Numbered from the stretch's first letter, positions 5,754-13,179 are shown. The stretch: 25,760 bases of DNA from a virus (IMGVR_UViG_3300034404_000004:1-25760), one strand, 5' to 3'. The notes: a model not told the origin generated them from the letters alone. Translations and numbers: made by a program.

Positions 5754-6308
5754 TTATGCACCTCCTAAAAGTTTTCTCAGAGCTTGTTTTAAGCGTTCTT
5801 CAGGGCTTTGCGGTTCTGTCTTTTCTGTGGTGTGAGGAGAACCAGAACCGCCGACAGCTTTGACGAGGAAGGGGTTTTCATTCAAAAACTTCTCAATAGC
5901 AGTGTCAACATCCTCGCCGTCTATAAGCACCTTACCATCCTTGATCTGTATGGTCTTTTCTGCTTTCAGTAGCTTCAAAGCCTTGTCTGCGTCTATTACC
6001 TTGTCTGCAAGTTTGCTCTTGACCTTGTATTCAATCAGCAGTTCTTCTTTTTCTCTCTGCAGTTGCTTGAGTTGTTCTTTGTATTGCTTTTCTATCTCTT
6101 TAGCTTTCTTTCTCTCTTGTTCTAAAGCCTCGTAAAGCTTGCCCTTCTCTTCCAGAATCTTTGCTTGCAAGTCATCCCAGCTCTCAAACCCAAGGTATTT
6201 TGCCTGTTCGTCCAAATGCTTTTTAACGAGTTCATCTGCATTGACGGTTTCTACTTTCTGTTCAGTCTTTTGCTGTGTTTGTGTTTGCTGTTCTTGTCTT
6301 TCCTCCAT
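5754..6308 (-). CDS. Capsid scaffolding protein
   Basis: This 184-residue, very Glu/Lys/Gln-rich protein has a Gln/Thr-rich disordered start, a long coiled coil (about residues 50-105) and a short C-terminal helix (EERLKQALRKLL), the part that usually contacts coat protein. It lies immediately upstream of the capsid gene, the normal place for a scaffold. An upstream GTG at 6311 is in frame. The ATG at 6308 is better placed, 7 nt after GGAGGTGAT and overlapping the previous stop as TGATG. Confidence 0.75.
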   Translation of the reverse strand: MEERQEQQTQTQQKTEQKVETVNADELVKKHLDEQAKYLGFESWDDLQAKILEEKGKLYEALEQERKKAKEIEKQYKEQLKQLQREKEELLIEYKVKSKLADKVIDADKALKLLKAEKTIQIKDGKVLIDGEDVDTAIEKFLNENPFLVKAVGGSGSPHTTEKTEPQSPEERLKQALRKLLGGA

Positions 6309-6556
6309 CACTTATCACCTCCGCAGTATTTGTCGTATAACTCTTGTGCTTTTGCTTTAATGTTATCCTCTCCGTGCATGCCAGCTAAACGGATTGCAGA
6401 CCTCAGCATATAGCAATTGATGGAGCCGTCTTTGTTTTTATATGGATATCTGCGATTTTTCGGATCAAGGAAATAGTCTTCTGGGAGTTTTTCTCTTTCA
6501 CTCTCTCTATCCAGCCACTTCAGTCTGTCCGTCGGTATATTACGAACTTCGGGCAT
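6308..6556 (-). CDS. DUF6582-like head protein, first gene of late operon 1
   Basis: From the ATG at 6556 this is 82 residues. The core LPEDYFLDPKNRRYP, followed by a helix around MLRSAIRLAGMHG, resembles the small DUF6582-type proteins found near phage scaffold and capsid genes. The frame is open to an ATG at 6598. That ATG lies inside the late promoter box, and only 6556 has the promoter-to-ATG distance seen at the other two late operons. I therefore call 6556 the start of a leaderless mRNA. No Shine-Dalgarno is present at 6556, while all following genes but one have one. Confidence 0.65.
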   Translation of the reverse strand: MPEVRNIPTDRLKWLDRESEREKLPEDYFLDPKNRRYPYKNKDGSINCYMLRSAIRLAGMHGEDNIKAKAQELYDKYCGGDK

Positions 6557-6604
6557 GGAATAAAAAGATGGAACTAAGGGTTTTTGGTCTTTTCGCATTT
6601 TGCG
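6557..6604 (-). promoter_or_regulatory. Late promoter for head-lysis operon (leaderless)
   Basis: On the minus strand the box CGCAAAATGCGAAAA starts at 6604. A weak -10 (CATCTT) begins 34 nt after it, and the ATG begins 48 nt after it. The other two late operons have the same box, the same 34-nt distance and TATATT as -10. An 18-bp stretch including this box is identical to the one at 15417-15434. Confidence 0.65.
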
Positions 6605-6625
6605 AGGCTTATATTTTTACTTGGG

Positions 6626-6892
6626 ATGGGTTTAATTCACGACCTTGATGATGTGAAGAAGATTGAGAGAGAGCTTGATAAATACGACAGTTTATTTTTG
6701 AAAGCAAGTGAAGTTGCAAGGCTTTTAGGCGTCTCGGTGAGACTGATACACTATTATTGCCAGCGTGGGGAAATCTTCGCTGTGAAGTTAAGTCCGAGGA
6801 AAGGAGAGAAAGGAAAGGGAGGGAGCTGGTTGATTTACAAGGAAAGCTTGATAGAGTTCTTGCTTAGACGGAACAACTACGAGGTGCTTTGA
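6626..6892 (+). CDS. MerR/excisionase-type DNA-binding protein (candidate regulator)
   Basis: This 88-residue protein has a helix-turn-helix of the excisionase/MerR class: LKASEVARLLGVSVRLIHYY followed by a wing with RGEIFAVKL and GGSWLIYKESLIEFL. It is the only plus-strand gene in the left arm. It is divergent from late operon 1, so the late box lies between the two, and it is convergent with the DnaC-like gene (16-bp overlap). An in-frame ATG at 6584 would reach into the late box. I prefer 6626, which lies 8-10 nt after a TATATTTT -10 candidate and would also be almost leaderless. It could be the late switch regulator or an excisionase-like factor. Confidence 0.7.
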   Translation: MGLIHDLDDVKKIERELDKYDSLFLKASEVARLLGVSVRLIHYYCQRGEIFAVKLSPRKGEKGKGGSWLIYKESLIEFLLRRNNYEVL

Positions 6893-7518
6893 AGTCTGAG
6901 GTCTTTGTTTTCTTTGATTTTGATGAATTCACAGTATGATCTAAGCCTGCTAAGCAATGCTTCAGGTAGATATTTTGCAAGTTCTGTAAAGCTGTTTGAA
7001 GTGATGAACAAATATCTCTCCTGCAATTCTGCAAAATAGAGGATTTCAATGATTAGTTCAAGTCTGGGTTGTGGGAGGGCGGAGATGAGGTCATCTATCA
7101 TAAAGCAGTCGTATTCTTTGTATGAGTTGTAAATCGTTTTCAGGTCTGGGAAGGCTACGCACGAGAGATAGAGAGGGTTTGAGATTTCTCTATACTGAAG
7201 AAGTTTAGCGATCTTCCATGTGCAAGCAATGCTTTTCCCTACGCCGGGTTTGCCGTCAAGGATGACGCCTCTCTTCTTTACTTCCTTAATTTTCTTTATA
7301 GCTTCGGTCTCTTTCACTCCGTTGAGCGCAATGTTCAGATACTTTTCAGGAAAGCCGTTAGCAAGCATCGTGGTATATATTCTTTCCTTATTCAATGCCT
7401 TTGACAGGATGCTGACCGCTTTTCCGATCTCAACCATAAAGAAGTTTTCGAACTCATGTATTTTTGCGTCCGGGAATTTTTCTCTAACTTCTTCTATGCT
7501 TTTATATACCTTTTTCAT
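6877..7518 (-). CDS. DnaC/IstB-like AAA+ ATPase (helicase loader)
   Basis: This 213-residue protein has Walker A GKPGVGKS (residues 89-96), Walker B FMIDDL (139-144), sensor-1 FITSN (171-175) and an arginine-finger-like LLSRLRS near residue 190. This is the DnaC/IstB pattern. It would load the replicative helicase on the transposition-generated forks. The frame extends to 7554, but AGGAG lies 7 nt before the ATG at 7518, which also overlaps the previous stop as ATGA. It is separate from the MuB-like ATPase, so the phage encodes two AAA+ proteins. Confidence 0.75.
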   Translation of the reverse strand: MKKVYKSIEEVREKFPDAKIHEFENFFMVEIGKAVSILSKALNKERIYTTMLANGFPEKYLNIALNGVKETEAIKKIKEVKKRGVILDGKPGVGKSIACTWKIAKLLQYREISNPLYLSCVAFPDLKTIYNSYKEYDCFMIDDLISALPQPRLELIIEILYFAELQERYLFITSNSFTELAKYLPEALLSRLRSYCEFIKIKENKDLRLQSTS

Positions 7519-7796
7519 GTTTTCTCCTCCCACCACAGGTCTATAAGCTTCCATGGGTAGCCATCATTGCTGGCTGGCGATATTAGCTGGATAATAGCGT
7601 ACACAATGTATTCTCCCTCTGTGTCTTTGACCCGCACGGCAATTTTGTATATTCTGTCGTTGCTGTTTATCGTCTTAATCTCTAAGACTTCCTTTACGCC
7701 CTCTACCAGCTCCTCTTTTGCAATTTTGAAGAGGAGCCTTTTCTTCCATTCTTGTTTTTGTTTATTTTGATAGCCACGGGATTTCATCATCTTCAT
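7515..7796 (-). CDS. Small unknown protein before the DnaC-like gene
   Basis: This 93-residue protein has a basic N-terminus and then an alternating strand pattern (YKIAVRVKDTEGEYIVYAIIQLISPA), ending WKLIDLWWEEK. No motif is recognised. A G-rich GGGGGG lies just before the ATG at 7796, and two further in-frame ATGs lie three and four codons on. It overlaps the genes on both sides, placing it in the replication operon. It could be an accessory to the helicase loader. Confidence 0.6.
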   Translation of the reverse strand: MKMMKSRGYQNKQKQEWKKRLLFKIAKEELVEGVKEVLEIKTINSNDRIYKIAVRVKDTEGEYIVYAIIQLISPASNDGYPWKLIDLWWEEKT

Positions 7797-8289
7797 CCCC
7801 CCAAAGCTTGTTTTCTCCCTCTTCGTTTTCCCAACCTTTTAAGTAGAAATCCTTGCCTCGTTGGTTGTCCGGAGAGCTCCACTCGCTCCCTTTGGCATTT
7901 TTGATGTTGGGTAATTGTTGCCTGAATTGCAGTATTCCGTTCCACTGTTGACGGGACTGTTTGAATGCTTCGTAGTCCCGCTTTAGGTTCTCAATATTCT
8001 CTCCATTCCGTTCGTATATCTCTATCAACTCCCTCAGGTGCTTCCCGATTATGTATTTGTAGTCTGTAAATCTGTAGCTCTCCGGCGGCTGATTGTTCCA
8101 TATAGAGAGATACCATCCCATTAGGTGTTGTAGCTTCTTGCCGTCTTCTTTTTCCGTTTCCTTTTCCTTCATTTCCATCTCCAGTCTTGTCTTTAGTTCC
8201 ATTAGCACCTTGACCGCTTCCCTGATGTTTTTTTGCATAAGCAACTCTATAGCCTTCTCAATTTTTTTAAGGATTTGCCTCTCCGTCAT
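7762..8289 (-). CDS. Putative replication accessory protein
   Basis: This 175-residue protein starts with a helical, Glu/Lys-rich half (about residues 1-50). Then follows a region with YRFTDYKYIIGKHLRELI (near residue 72) and a long linker, ending in a Trp/Asp/Glu-rich acidic tail. The middle segment resembles primosome or replication-initiator accessory domains that pair with DnaC-type loaders, but this is a weak resemblance. ATGA overlap with the Zn-finger gene and overlap with the next gene place it in the replication operon. Confidence 0.5.
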   Translation of the reverse strand: MTERQILKKIEKAIELLMQKNIREAVKVLMELKTRLEMEMKEKETEKEDGKKLQHLMGWYLSIWNNQPPESYRFTDYKYIIGKHLRELIEIYERNGENIENLKRDYEAFKQSRQQWNGILQFRQQLPNIKNAKGSEWSSPDNQRGKDFYLKGWENEEGENKLWGDEDDEIPWLSK

Positions 8290-8804
8290 GCCACAGCCCT
8301 CCTTTGTCTCCTCATTTTTTTGAACTTACTTTTGATAGCCTCGGGGTGGCGGTTTAACTTTCTTGCGAGTTCCTGCAAAATTGCAGATTTGCATCCGTAT
8401 TGAGAAAGAGTTTCCCAGATAAGCTTCTCCTCCCACTCTTCATATCTCCGCCGTTCTTTCATCCCCTTTTCTCTCCGCATCTTCTCCAAAAACCTCTTCC
8501 TGTATTCCCTTTCGCATTGATTGCTGCAGTATTGGTCGCTGTTTTGGGTTGGAATGAATTTCTCTCCACAAATTCCGCATTTCCGCATCACCTTTTCTAC
8601 AGACTCGCCCGGAAAGCCAAACACGGGCGGGTCATCATTCAGGACTTGGAGGATGCCCGCCCTTACTTGTGCGTTTATCAGGCTCCTTACCTTCTCTTTT
8701 ACATACTGTCTGAGGAACGATGGCGGGTTGAGTTCCTTCAGCACCATCCACGGTGTGAAAGCCCTCAGTTTGAGCATGATTTCCCAGATCTTCCCGTCAG
8801 TCAT
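8286..8804 (-). CDS. DNA-binding protein with winged helix, zinc finger and SANT-like domain
   Basis: This 172-residue protein appears to have three parts. An N-terminal winged-helix-like part spans about residues 5-65. A zinc finger is formed by Cys76, Cys79, Cys93 and Cys97 (CGICG...YCSNQC), followed by a basic helix. A C-terminal helix-turn-helix of the SANT/homeodomain type lies around WEEKLIWETLSQYGCKSA and LARKLNRHPEAIKSKF. It lies between the MuB-like gene and the replication genes, with GGAGGTG before the ATG. A nucleic-acid-binding role in transposition or replication is likely, but the exact function is unknown. Confidence 0.65.
   Translation of the reverse strand: MTDGKIWEIMLKLRAFTPWMVLKELNPPSFLRQYVKEKVRSLINAQVRAGILQVLNDDPPVFGFPGESVEKVMRKCGICGEKFIPTQNSDQYCSNQCEREYRKRFLEKMRREKGMKERRRYEEWEEKLIWETLSQYGCKSAILQELARKLNRHPEAIKSKFKKMRRQRRAVA
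8373..8386 (-). repeat. CTGCAATTTTGCAG palindrome, exact copy (Zn-finger gene)
   Basis: This is an exact copy, reading CTGCAAAATTGCAG on the plus strand. On the coding strand it encodes Ala-Ile-Leu-Gln, a different frame from the copy in the endolysin gene. Confidence 0.8.
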
Positions 8805-8807
8805 GTT

Positions 8808-9497
8808 TCACCTCCCGAGGGCTTTGGCTATTTTGTCCAATGTTTCTGCCGTGGGTTCTAACTTCTGACTTTTTAAGGCTTGCAAGCAAATTGCTGTATC
8901 CAGTGTGGTCCAGCCTTTCTCTTTTGCAAAATTGAATATCTGCACTGGGTCTGCTTGTATGCGGTATTCTTTGACGAGGAAGGAGATTGTTTCTTGGGTC
9001 AATGGCTGTAATTCTTTTTTTATAGCGAACCGTTTGAATAAGCTGTGGTCGTGGGATGCGAGGAGTTTGGGAGTGGTCTGGTCTCCGAGGAAGAGGTAGC
9101 AAAAGCCCAATTCTTCATCTTCGGAGAGGTCTTTCAATTCATTCAGGATGTGCTGTTTTCTGAGTATTCTCTGTGCCTCATCCAATATAAGAATTGGTTT
9201 GAGGTTGTAATATAACAGGTGGTGTTTGATAAGGTCTAAGGTGCTTTCGTAGGTAGACCTCGCACCACACCCTAAGCTAAAGCCAATAAGCCGATATAAC
9301 CGCCCCATCGTTATCTCTCCGTCGGGGGCCTTCACATAGAATACGTCTGGCTCCCGTTTTGCTATCTTTTGTGCGGAGACAGTTTTACCTGTCCCCCATT
9401 TACCCCATATGATAGCGTGAAGGGGTATGGTTTGCTCTGCCCTAAGACGTCTTAGGGCTTGGATGGTTGTGGTTAGGACTTGTTCTGCGTGCGTCAT
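8808..9497 (-). CDS. MuB-like AAA+ transposition ATPase
   Basis: This 229-residue protein has Walker A GKWGTGKT (residues 32-39) and Walker B ILILDEAQRI (102-111), with a sensor region YLFLGD near residue 135. It follows the transposase gene, overlapping its stop as ATGA. This is the pattern of MuB/TnsC-type ATPases, which bind DNA, choose target sites and activate the transposase. It is shorter than Mu MuB (312 residues), and the first 25 residues leave little room for a separate N-terminal DNA-binding domain. GGAGGTGAGCA precedes the ATG in a 23-bp block shared with another early gene. Confidence 0.8.
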   Translation of the reverse strand: MTHAEQVLTTTIQALRRLRAEQTIPLHAIIWGKWGTGKTVSAQKIAKREPDVFYVKAPDGEITMGRLYRLIGFSLGCGARSTYESTLDLIKHHLLYYNLKPILILDEAQRILRKQHILNELKDLSEDEELGFCYLFLGDQTTPKLLASHDHSLFKRFAIKKELQPLTQETISFLVKEYRIQADPVQIFNFAKEKGWTTLDTAICLQALKSQKLEPTAETLDKIAKALGR

Positions 9498-9510
9498 TGC
9501 TCACCTCCTA
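9488..9510 (-). repeat. 23-bp translation-start repeat, copy 1
   Basis: A 23-bp block with GGAGGTGAGCA, ATG and the first codons (Met-Thr-His) is identical to 13388-13410, exactly 3900 bp away and in the same orientation. It is the start region of two unrelated early genes. Confidence 0.8.
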
Positions 9511-10912
9511 AAAAGAGTTTTATTGGGTCCAGCTCCTCCTCAGGTTGAGGAGCTGGTTGTGAGCTTGGCTCAGAACTGCTTAAAAGCTCTAAAAAGGTTG
9601 CGGTCTCTTTTTGTTGTTGTAGTTCTTGCTGTTCAATCTCAATTAGTTCTTCTTTTAGCTTTCTCTTTCTTCTTTCTATCCTCTTTTCCTTGTTCCTTAG
9701 TTCCTTTATCTCCGTTGGGTCAAGGCTGGGGACATCTTGAGAGATTAGGCGGGCTATTCCGAGGGGGCGGGTTTCTTTTTCGTCCCAGACTTCTAAGATT
9801 GTGGCGTTTTCAAGGTCCCGATAACAGACCACTTCAGGGCTCTTTCTCGTTCTACCTATTTCTCCAGCCCGCTCTTCAAATGGATAGACAAATTCATAAA
9901 CTAAGTTCTCAATTCTTATAGCGTTGTTCCTAACAGTCCTCACAAACCGTTCTCTGAAGGCTTTCCTGATTTCATCCTCTTCTACTTGTCTGTATTCAAC
10001 TGTTGAATGTAAAATTTCAGGGATTACGGGTTCGCTGAAGTGTTCAAATTTATGTTCAGACTTGTTATACATCTCCACAGCAGACCTTAAGGCGCCTTCA
10101 AATGTCGGGTGAGTGTTTGTGTAGTATCTCAGAAGGTCTTTTATATCTCTAAAGCTTCTCTCTATAAGCTTTTGATTTGGCGCATATGGTTTAGTTCTCA
10201 CTACTGGGATGTTTAAATACTCAAGCCCTCGTGTGATGAGTTCTGCCTTCAGGACTGCTTCGTTGTCTGTTATGATGCGTTCGGGTACCCCATACTCTCT
10301 AAATAGAGAGATTAAAAACCGTGCTACATCAAGTGAATTGAAAGCTTTGTTATAGTGTTGGGCTTGGGTGTCTTCTTTGACTTTTGCCACCATGCAGGAG
10401 AGGAAGCACCCGCTCCACCTCTCCCGCACGGCGAGAATAAAATACCTCTCCCCTCTCCATGAGTAGGCTGTGGCATCTATTTCCCATGTGGCTGGCTCCC
10501 TTTTTTGTTTCCCTTTTGGTTTTCTATACTCTGCCAGCTCTGACTTATCTCTTCGCTTTAACTCCAGTCTTTCCCAGCCGCCAAACCTCTCCTTAATTAC
10601 TTCCTCAAGCCTCCGTCTAAATGTCCGTTCACTCCTTATTCCTCTCGTTTGTAGATCAACTTCTAAAAGCTTGTATATTTGGACTATTGATAAAACCCTT
10701 GTTCTGCCTTTCTCTTCCTTGCTAAAGGTAAGAAGCTCTATCACCCTATCCCATATTTCGTCTTGGAGCACATCTTTTCGCTTCTGTTCTGCTTGTGATG
10801 GCTCCTTCACCCACCGTTCCACCGTGCTTTTTGGTATCCCTAAAACCCTTGCAATCCTCCTGATCGGGATACCAAGAGAGTAAAGCCGTAGGGCTTCTTT
10901 CCTCTTGTCCAT
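9494..10912 (-). CDS. DDE transposase (MuA/rve family)
   Basis: This 472-residue protein starts with a resolvase-like HTH (IPIRRIARVLGIPKSTVERW). It then has an RNase-H-fold integrase core with Asp146 (TWEIDATAY), Asp216 (IITDNEAVL) and Glu251 (NQKLIERSF). The spacing from second Asp to Glu is 35 residues, the classic D,D-35-E. The C-terminal part is basic, then Glu/Gln-rich, and may contact the MuB-like ATPase encoded next. It should cut and join the phage ends for integration and replicative transposition, acting on the repeats at 105-374 and at the unseen right end. TAGGAGGGCGG precedes the ATG. Confidence 0.9.
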   Translation of the reverse strand: MDKRKEALRLYSLGIPIRRIARVLGIPKSTVERWVKEPSQAEQKRKDVLQDEIWDRVIELLTFSKEEKGRTRVLSIVQIYKLLEVDLQTRGIRSERTFRRRLEEVIKERFGGWERLELKRRDKSELAEYRKPKGKQKREPATWEIDATAYSWRGERYFILAVRERWSGCFLSCMVAKVKEDTQAQHYNKAFNSLDVARFLISLFREYGVPERIITDNEAVLKAELITRGLEYLNIPVVRTKPYAPNQKLIERSFRDIKDLLRYYTNTHPTFEGALRSAVEMYNKSEHKFEHFSEPVIPEILHSTVEYRQVEEDEIRKAFRERFVRTVRNNAIRIENLVYEFVYPFEERAGEIGRTRKSPEVVCYRDLENATILEVWDEKETRPLGIARLISQDVPSLDPTEIKELRNKEKRIERRKRKLKEELIEIEQQELQQQKETATFLELLSSSEPSSQPAPQPEEELDPIKLFLGGEQ

Positions 10913-10922
10913 CTCCGCCCTC

Positions 10923-12578
10923 CTACCAGCCTCTTACAGCCTTTTTAGAGAACTCCTTCACTTTCTCGTAAATCTCATCTGCTATTTCAAACGCTTTTAC
11001 CCATCCCAACTTGACGCCCATATCCAATAGCAACTCTTCCAGTGCGTTCCTATACCAGTCTTCTATGTCCGGGGGTGGAGTTTTTTCTTTCTTTTCTTTT
11101 GCTTTTTTCTGCTCTTGTGCCTTCTTTTCAAGTTCTTCTTTATATCTCCTAAGGTCTTCCCAGTCCTCTTCGGTCATGCTTTCCTCTATTTCTTTCGCTA
11201 TTTGTTCTATCTTCGCCCAGTCTATTTGCGTTGTTTCTTCTGTTTCTTCTTTTAGCATCTCTTCTACCCTTTTTACTATCTCCTCTACCACCGCGTTAAC
11301 TGGTCTTAGCCTTTTCTCTTTAAGCTTTTGCAACACTCCTTCCTTTATCTTGGTTAACCTGCCCCACTTGTCTACATCCTTTACTTTCTCCTTTATTTCC
11401 TTCAACTCGTCTTCTGAGAGTGCGTCTGCTGTTGCCTCGGGGACTGCCTTATATACCTCCATCAATTTGTCTGCGTGTCTGTGGAGTATCTCCTCAATCT
11501 TCTCTTTGTTGATATACACAAATGTGTGGTCCATCCCTCCAAGTCTTGCCAAGTCTTCCCTTAATGTTCTCCACGTGTGGAATACATACTCAGGGTTAGC
11601 AAGGACTTTCTTAGCCTGTTCTAAAACTTCCCTCTCAAGCTTTTGCTCCTCTTCGTGTTCTTTCTTTAGTTTCTCCCATAAGGCTTGGGCTTTTTCAAAG
11701 AATACCTTGCGTGCTTTCAGGGATAGTTCTTTGTATGGATAGACGGTTATTAGGTAGTTTTTGACTTTTTCGTAGCTTGGACTGTCTATGAACCGTTTAA
11801 AATCTTTCCTAAGTGCCTCATTTAAAAACTTCAGAATGTCTCTGAGGTTCTGGTCTTTAACTACTTCGTTGAAGGGTTTGTCCTTTAACTCTCCCTCGTG
11901 TTCCTCTATGAACTCCGATAGGGCTTTAAAGCCCTCCTCGGTGGGGGTGCCGTCGGGGTTTATGAGGGTGGTGACAATCTGCAACTTTTGCAGGTTTTCA
12001 CCACTTCCCCCACCATACCACTTAACTATGGTAGAATGATCTACTCCAAGCATTGAAGCTATTTCTCTTGTGGATAAGCCCTGGTTCTTTAGTTCTAACG
12101 CTTGCCTTTTCAGTTCCTCATCCTTCGCCCTTCTCTTTACTCCCTGAACCCAATTGTAGATTGTCCGCTCTGAAACCCTAAACAGCTTTCTTAGCCTTTC
12201 TATCTCTACTCCGTCTGCATACAACAGCCTTGCCAGTTCTTTCTTTTCTTCCTTATCCAAGGGTATCCCATGGCTTGCGTTCTTCTCAATGGCCAATATG
12301 CGAGCTTCCAATTCGTTCTCCAGTTCTACCACTTCCGCTTTGATGGTGTCTTTCCCAAGCCTTTTGCTTGCAAGGAGTCTGTGCATGCCGTCAATAAGCC
12401 AGTAAATCCCATTTCCCTTATCCCATACTGTGATTGGTGGGAACTCCTGCCCTTCTGCCATCGCCTCTTGGTATTCCTGCACTTTCTCTTCTATGGTGTG
12501 GGTGTAAATACGGGGCAGTAAGCCCTGAATGACTTCAATTTTGGTTATTGGGACCTCAAAAACACCTTTGCTTCTCAT
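10923..12578 (-). CDS. ParB-like DNA-binding protein
   Basis: This 551-residue protein has an N-terminal ParB/Srx-like domain with LIDGMHRLLASKRLG (residues 61-75) and NASHGIPLDKEE (100-111). Two helix-turn-helices follow (LRKLFRVSERTIYNWV near 129-144 and LSTREIASMLGVDHSTIVKW near 168-187), then about 350 mostly helical, charged residues. The ParB-box Arg is kept in GMHR. It is much longer than usual ParB proteins (about 300 residues). It is the first gene after two terminators and directly precedes the transposase. It may organise phage DNA, regulate transcription or assist transposition. No ParA is visible in this window. GGAGGT lies 7 nt before the ATG. Confidence 0.75.
   Translation of the reverse strand: MRSKGVFEVPITKIEVIQGLLPRIYTHTIEEKVQEYQEAMAEGQEFPPITVWDKGNGIYWLIDGMHRLLASKRLGKDTIKAEVVELENELEARILAIEKNASHGIPLDKEEKKELARLLYADGVEIERLRKLFRVSERTIYNWVQGVKRRAKDEELKRQALELKNQGLSTREIASMLGVDHSTIVKWYGGGSGENLQKLQIVTTLINPDGTPTEEGFKALSEFIEEHEGELKDKPFNEVVKDQNLRDILKFLNEALRKDFKRFIDSPSYEKVKNYLITVYPYKELSLKARKVFFEKAQALWEKLKKEHEEEQKLEREVLEQAKKVLANPEYVFHTWRTLREDLARLGGMDHTFVYINKEKIEEILHRHADKLMEVYKAVPEATADALSEDELKEIKEKVKDVDKWGRLTKIKEGVLQKLKEKRLRPVNAVVEEIVKRVEEMLKEETEETTQIDWAKIEQIAKEIEESMTEEDWEDLRRYKEELEKKAQEQKKAKEKKEKTPPPDIEDWYRNALEELLLDMGVKLGWVKAFEIADEIYEKVKEFSKKAVRGW
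11979..11993 (+). repeat. Palindrome variant with 3-bp spacer (ParB-like gene)
   Basis: CTGCAACTTTTGCAG has the same arms as the dispersed palindrome but a CTT spacer in place of TT. Confidence 0.6.
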
Positions 12579-12611
12579 GTTCTATACCTCCTTTTTTGGT
12601 TTTTGCTTGAT

Positions 12612-12639
12612 AAAAAGCGGGAAGGCGTTGCGCCTTCCC
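12612..12639 (-). terminator. Intrinsic terminator 2 before the ParB-like gene
   Basis: A perfect 9-bp stem (GGGAAGGCG / CGCCTTCCC, loop of 3) at 12619-12639 is followed on the minus strand by CTTTTTA. It lies 34 nt upstream of the ParB-like start codon. Confidence 0.8.
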
Positions 12640-12674
12640 AAATGGCAACTGATAGGGAGGAAGAACCCTTTTGT

Positions 12675-12699
12675 AAAAAGGCGGGGCTTGGGACCCCGC
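12675..12699 (-). terminator. Intrinsic terminator 1 before the ParB-like gene
   Basis: A 6-bp GC-only stem (GCGGGG / CCCCGC, loop of 7) at 12681-12699 is followed on the minus strand by CTTTTTA. It is the first of two tandem terminators in the same gap. Confidence 0.75.
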
Positions 12700-12736
12700 A
12701 AGGGGAAGAGGGAGGAGGGGAGGGAAGCCATGAGCA

Positions 12737-13024
12737 TCATTTTCCCAGCCTGTAGAACAGGTGCCTCAACTTCTCGGCTAAATAGATGAGTTCCTGTTCG
12801 GATAGCTGGAAGTTGATTTTTGTGTATTCACCGCCCGTCCTTCCTTCGGTGATGGAGAGAATGACTTTAAACTCGCTTGATACCTGCACGCTAAGCTTTT
12901 TGTATGTGTCCCCACTTCCCTGATGGAAAAGGGATAAAATCTCTACCCACTTCCCGCCATCCTTCTTAGTCTCCTGCGGTTGTTGTGGCTGTGGCTGTTG
13001 CTGTGTGGGATATTTTTTGTTCAT
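12737..13024 (-). CDS. Unknown early protein with Gln/Pro-rich start
   Basis: This 95-residue protein has a Gln/Pro-rich disordered N-terminus. A compact domain follows, made of strands (YKKLSVQVSSEFKVILSITEG and YTKINFQLSEQEL) and one C-terminal helix. The strand-then-helix layout loosely recalls PC4-like single-strand DNA-binding domains, but this is only a shape guess. A GTG lies two codons upstream. The ATG at 13024 has AAGGAGG at 7 nt and overlaps the stop of the small membrane protein as ATGA, so I choose it. Tandem terminators follow the gene. Confidence 0.6.
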   Translation of the reverse strand: MNKKYPTQQQPQPQQPQETKKDGGKWVEILSLFHQGSGDTYKKLSVQVSSEFKVILSITEGRTGGEYTKINFQLSEQELIYLAEKLRHLFYRLGK

Positions 13025-13179
13025 TTGCACACCTCCTTAACTGTTTTACTTACTTCCTTAAGTATTGCCTCTGCCTGTCTGTTTTTGGCTTCAGCTATGA
13101 GGATTAACACAACAGAACAGAGAAGCATTAATAACGAAATAATCAATTGCAAGTCTCCTTCCTTCTCTGGAAGTCTCAT
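13021..13179 (-). CDS. 52-residue single-pass membrane protein
   Basis: This short gene fills the space between two early genes and is joined to both by ATGA overlaps, with GGGAGGTG before its ATG. It starts MRLPEKEGDLQ, has one hydrophobic helix (LIISLLMLLCSVVLILIA, about residues 12-29) and ends in a basic, helical tail. Such small early membrane proteins often act on host envelope functions or superinfection, but this one matches no family I know. The coupling on both sides is strong evidence that it is a real gene. Confidence 0.7.
   Translation of the reverse strand: MRLPEKEGDLQLIISLLMLLCSVVLILIAEAKNRQAEAILKEVSKTVKEVCK

Noticed and set aside
6557-6598. ATG at 6598 as start of the DUF6582-like gene
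   Set aside because: This ATG is part of the late promoter box. The ATG at 6556 has the same distance from the box as the starts of the other late operons.
6864-7049. Minus-strand frame containing LQNC next to the palindrome variant at 7021
   Set aside because: It is a shadow of the DnaC-like gene, which has all ATPase motifs in the other frame.
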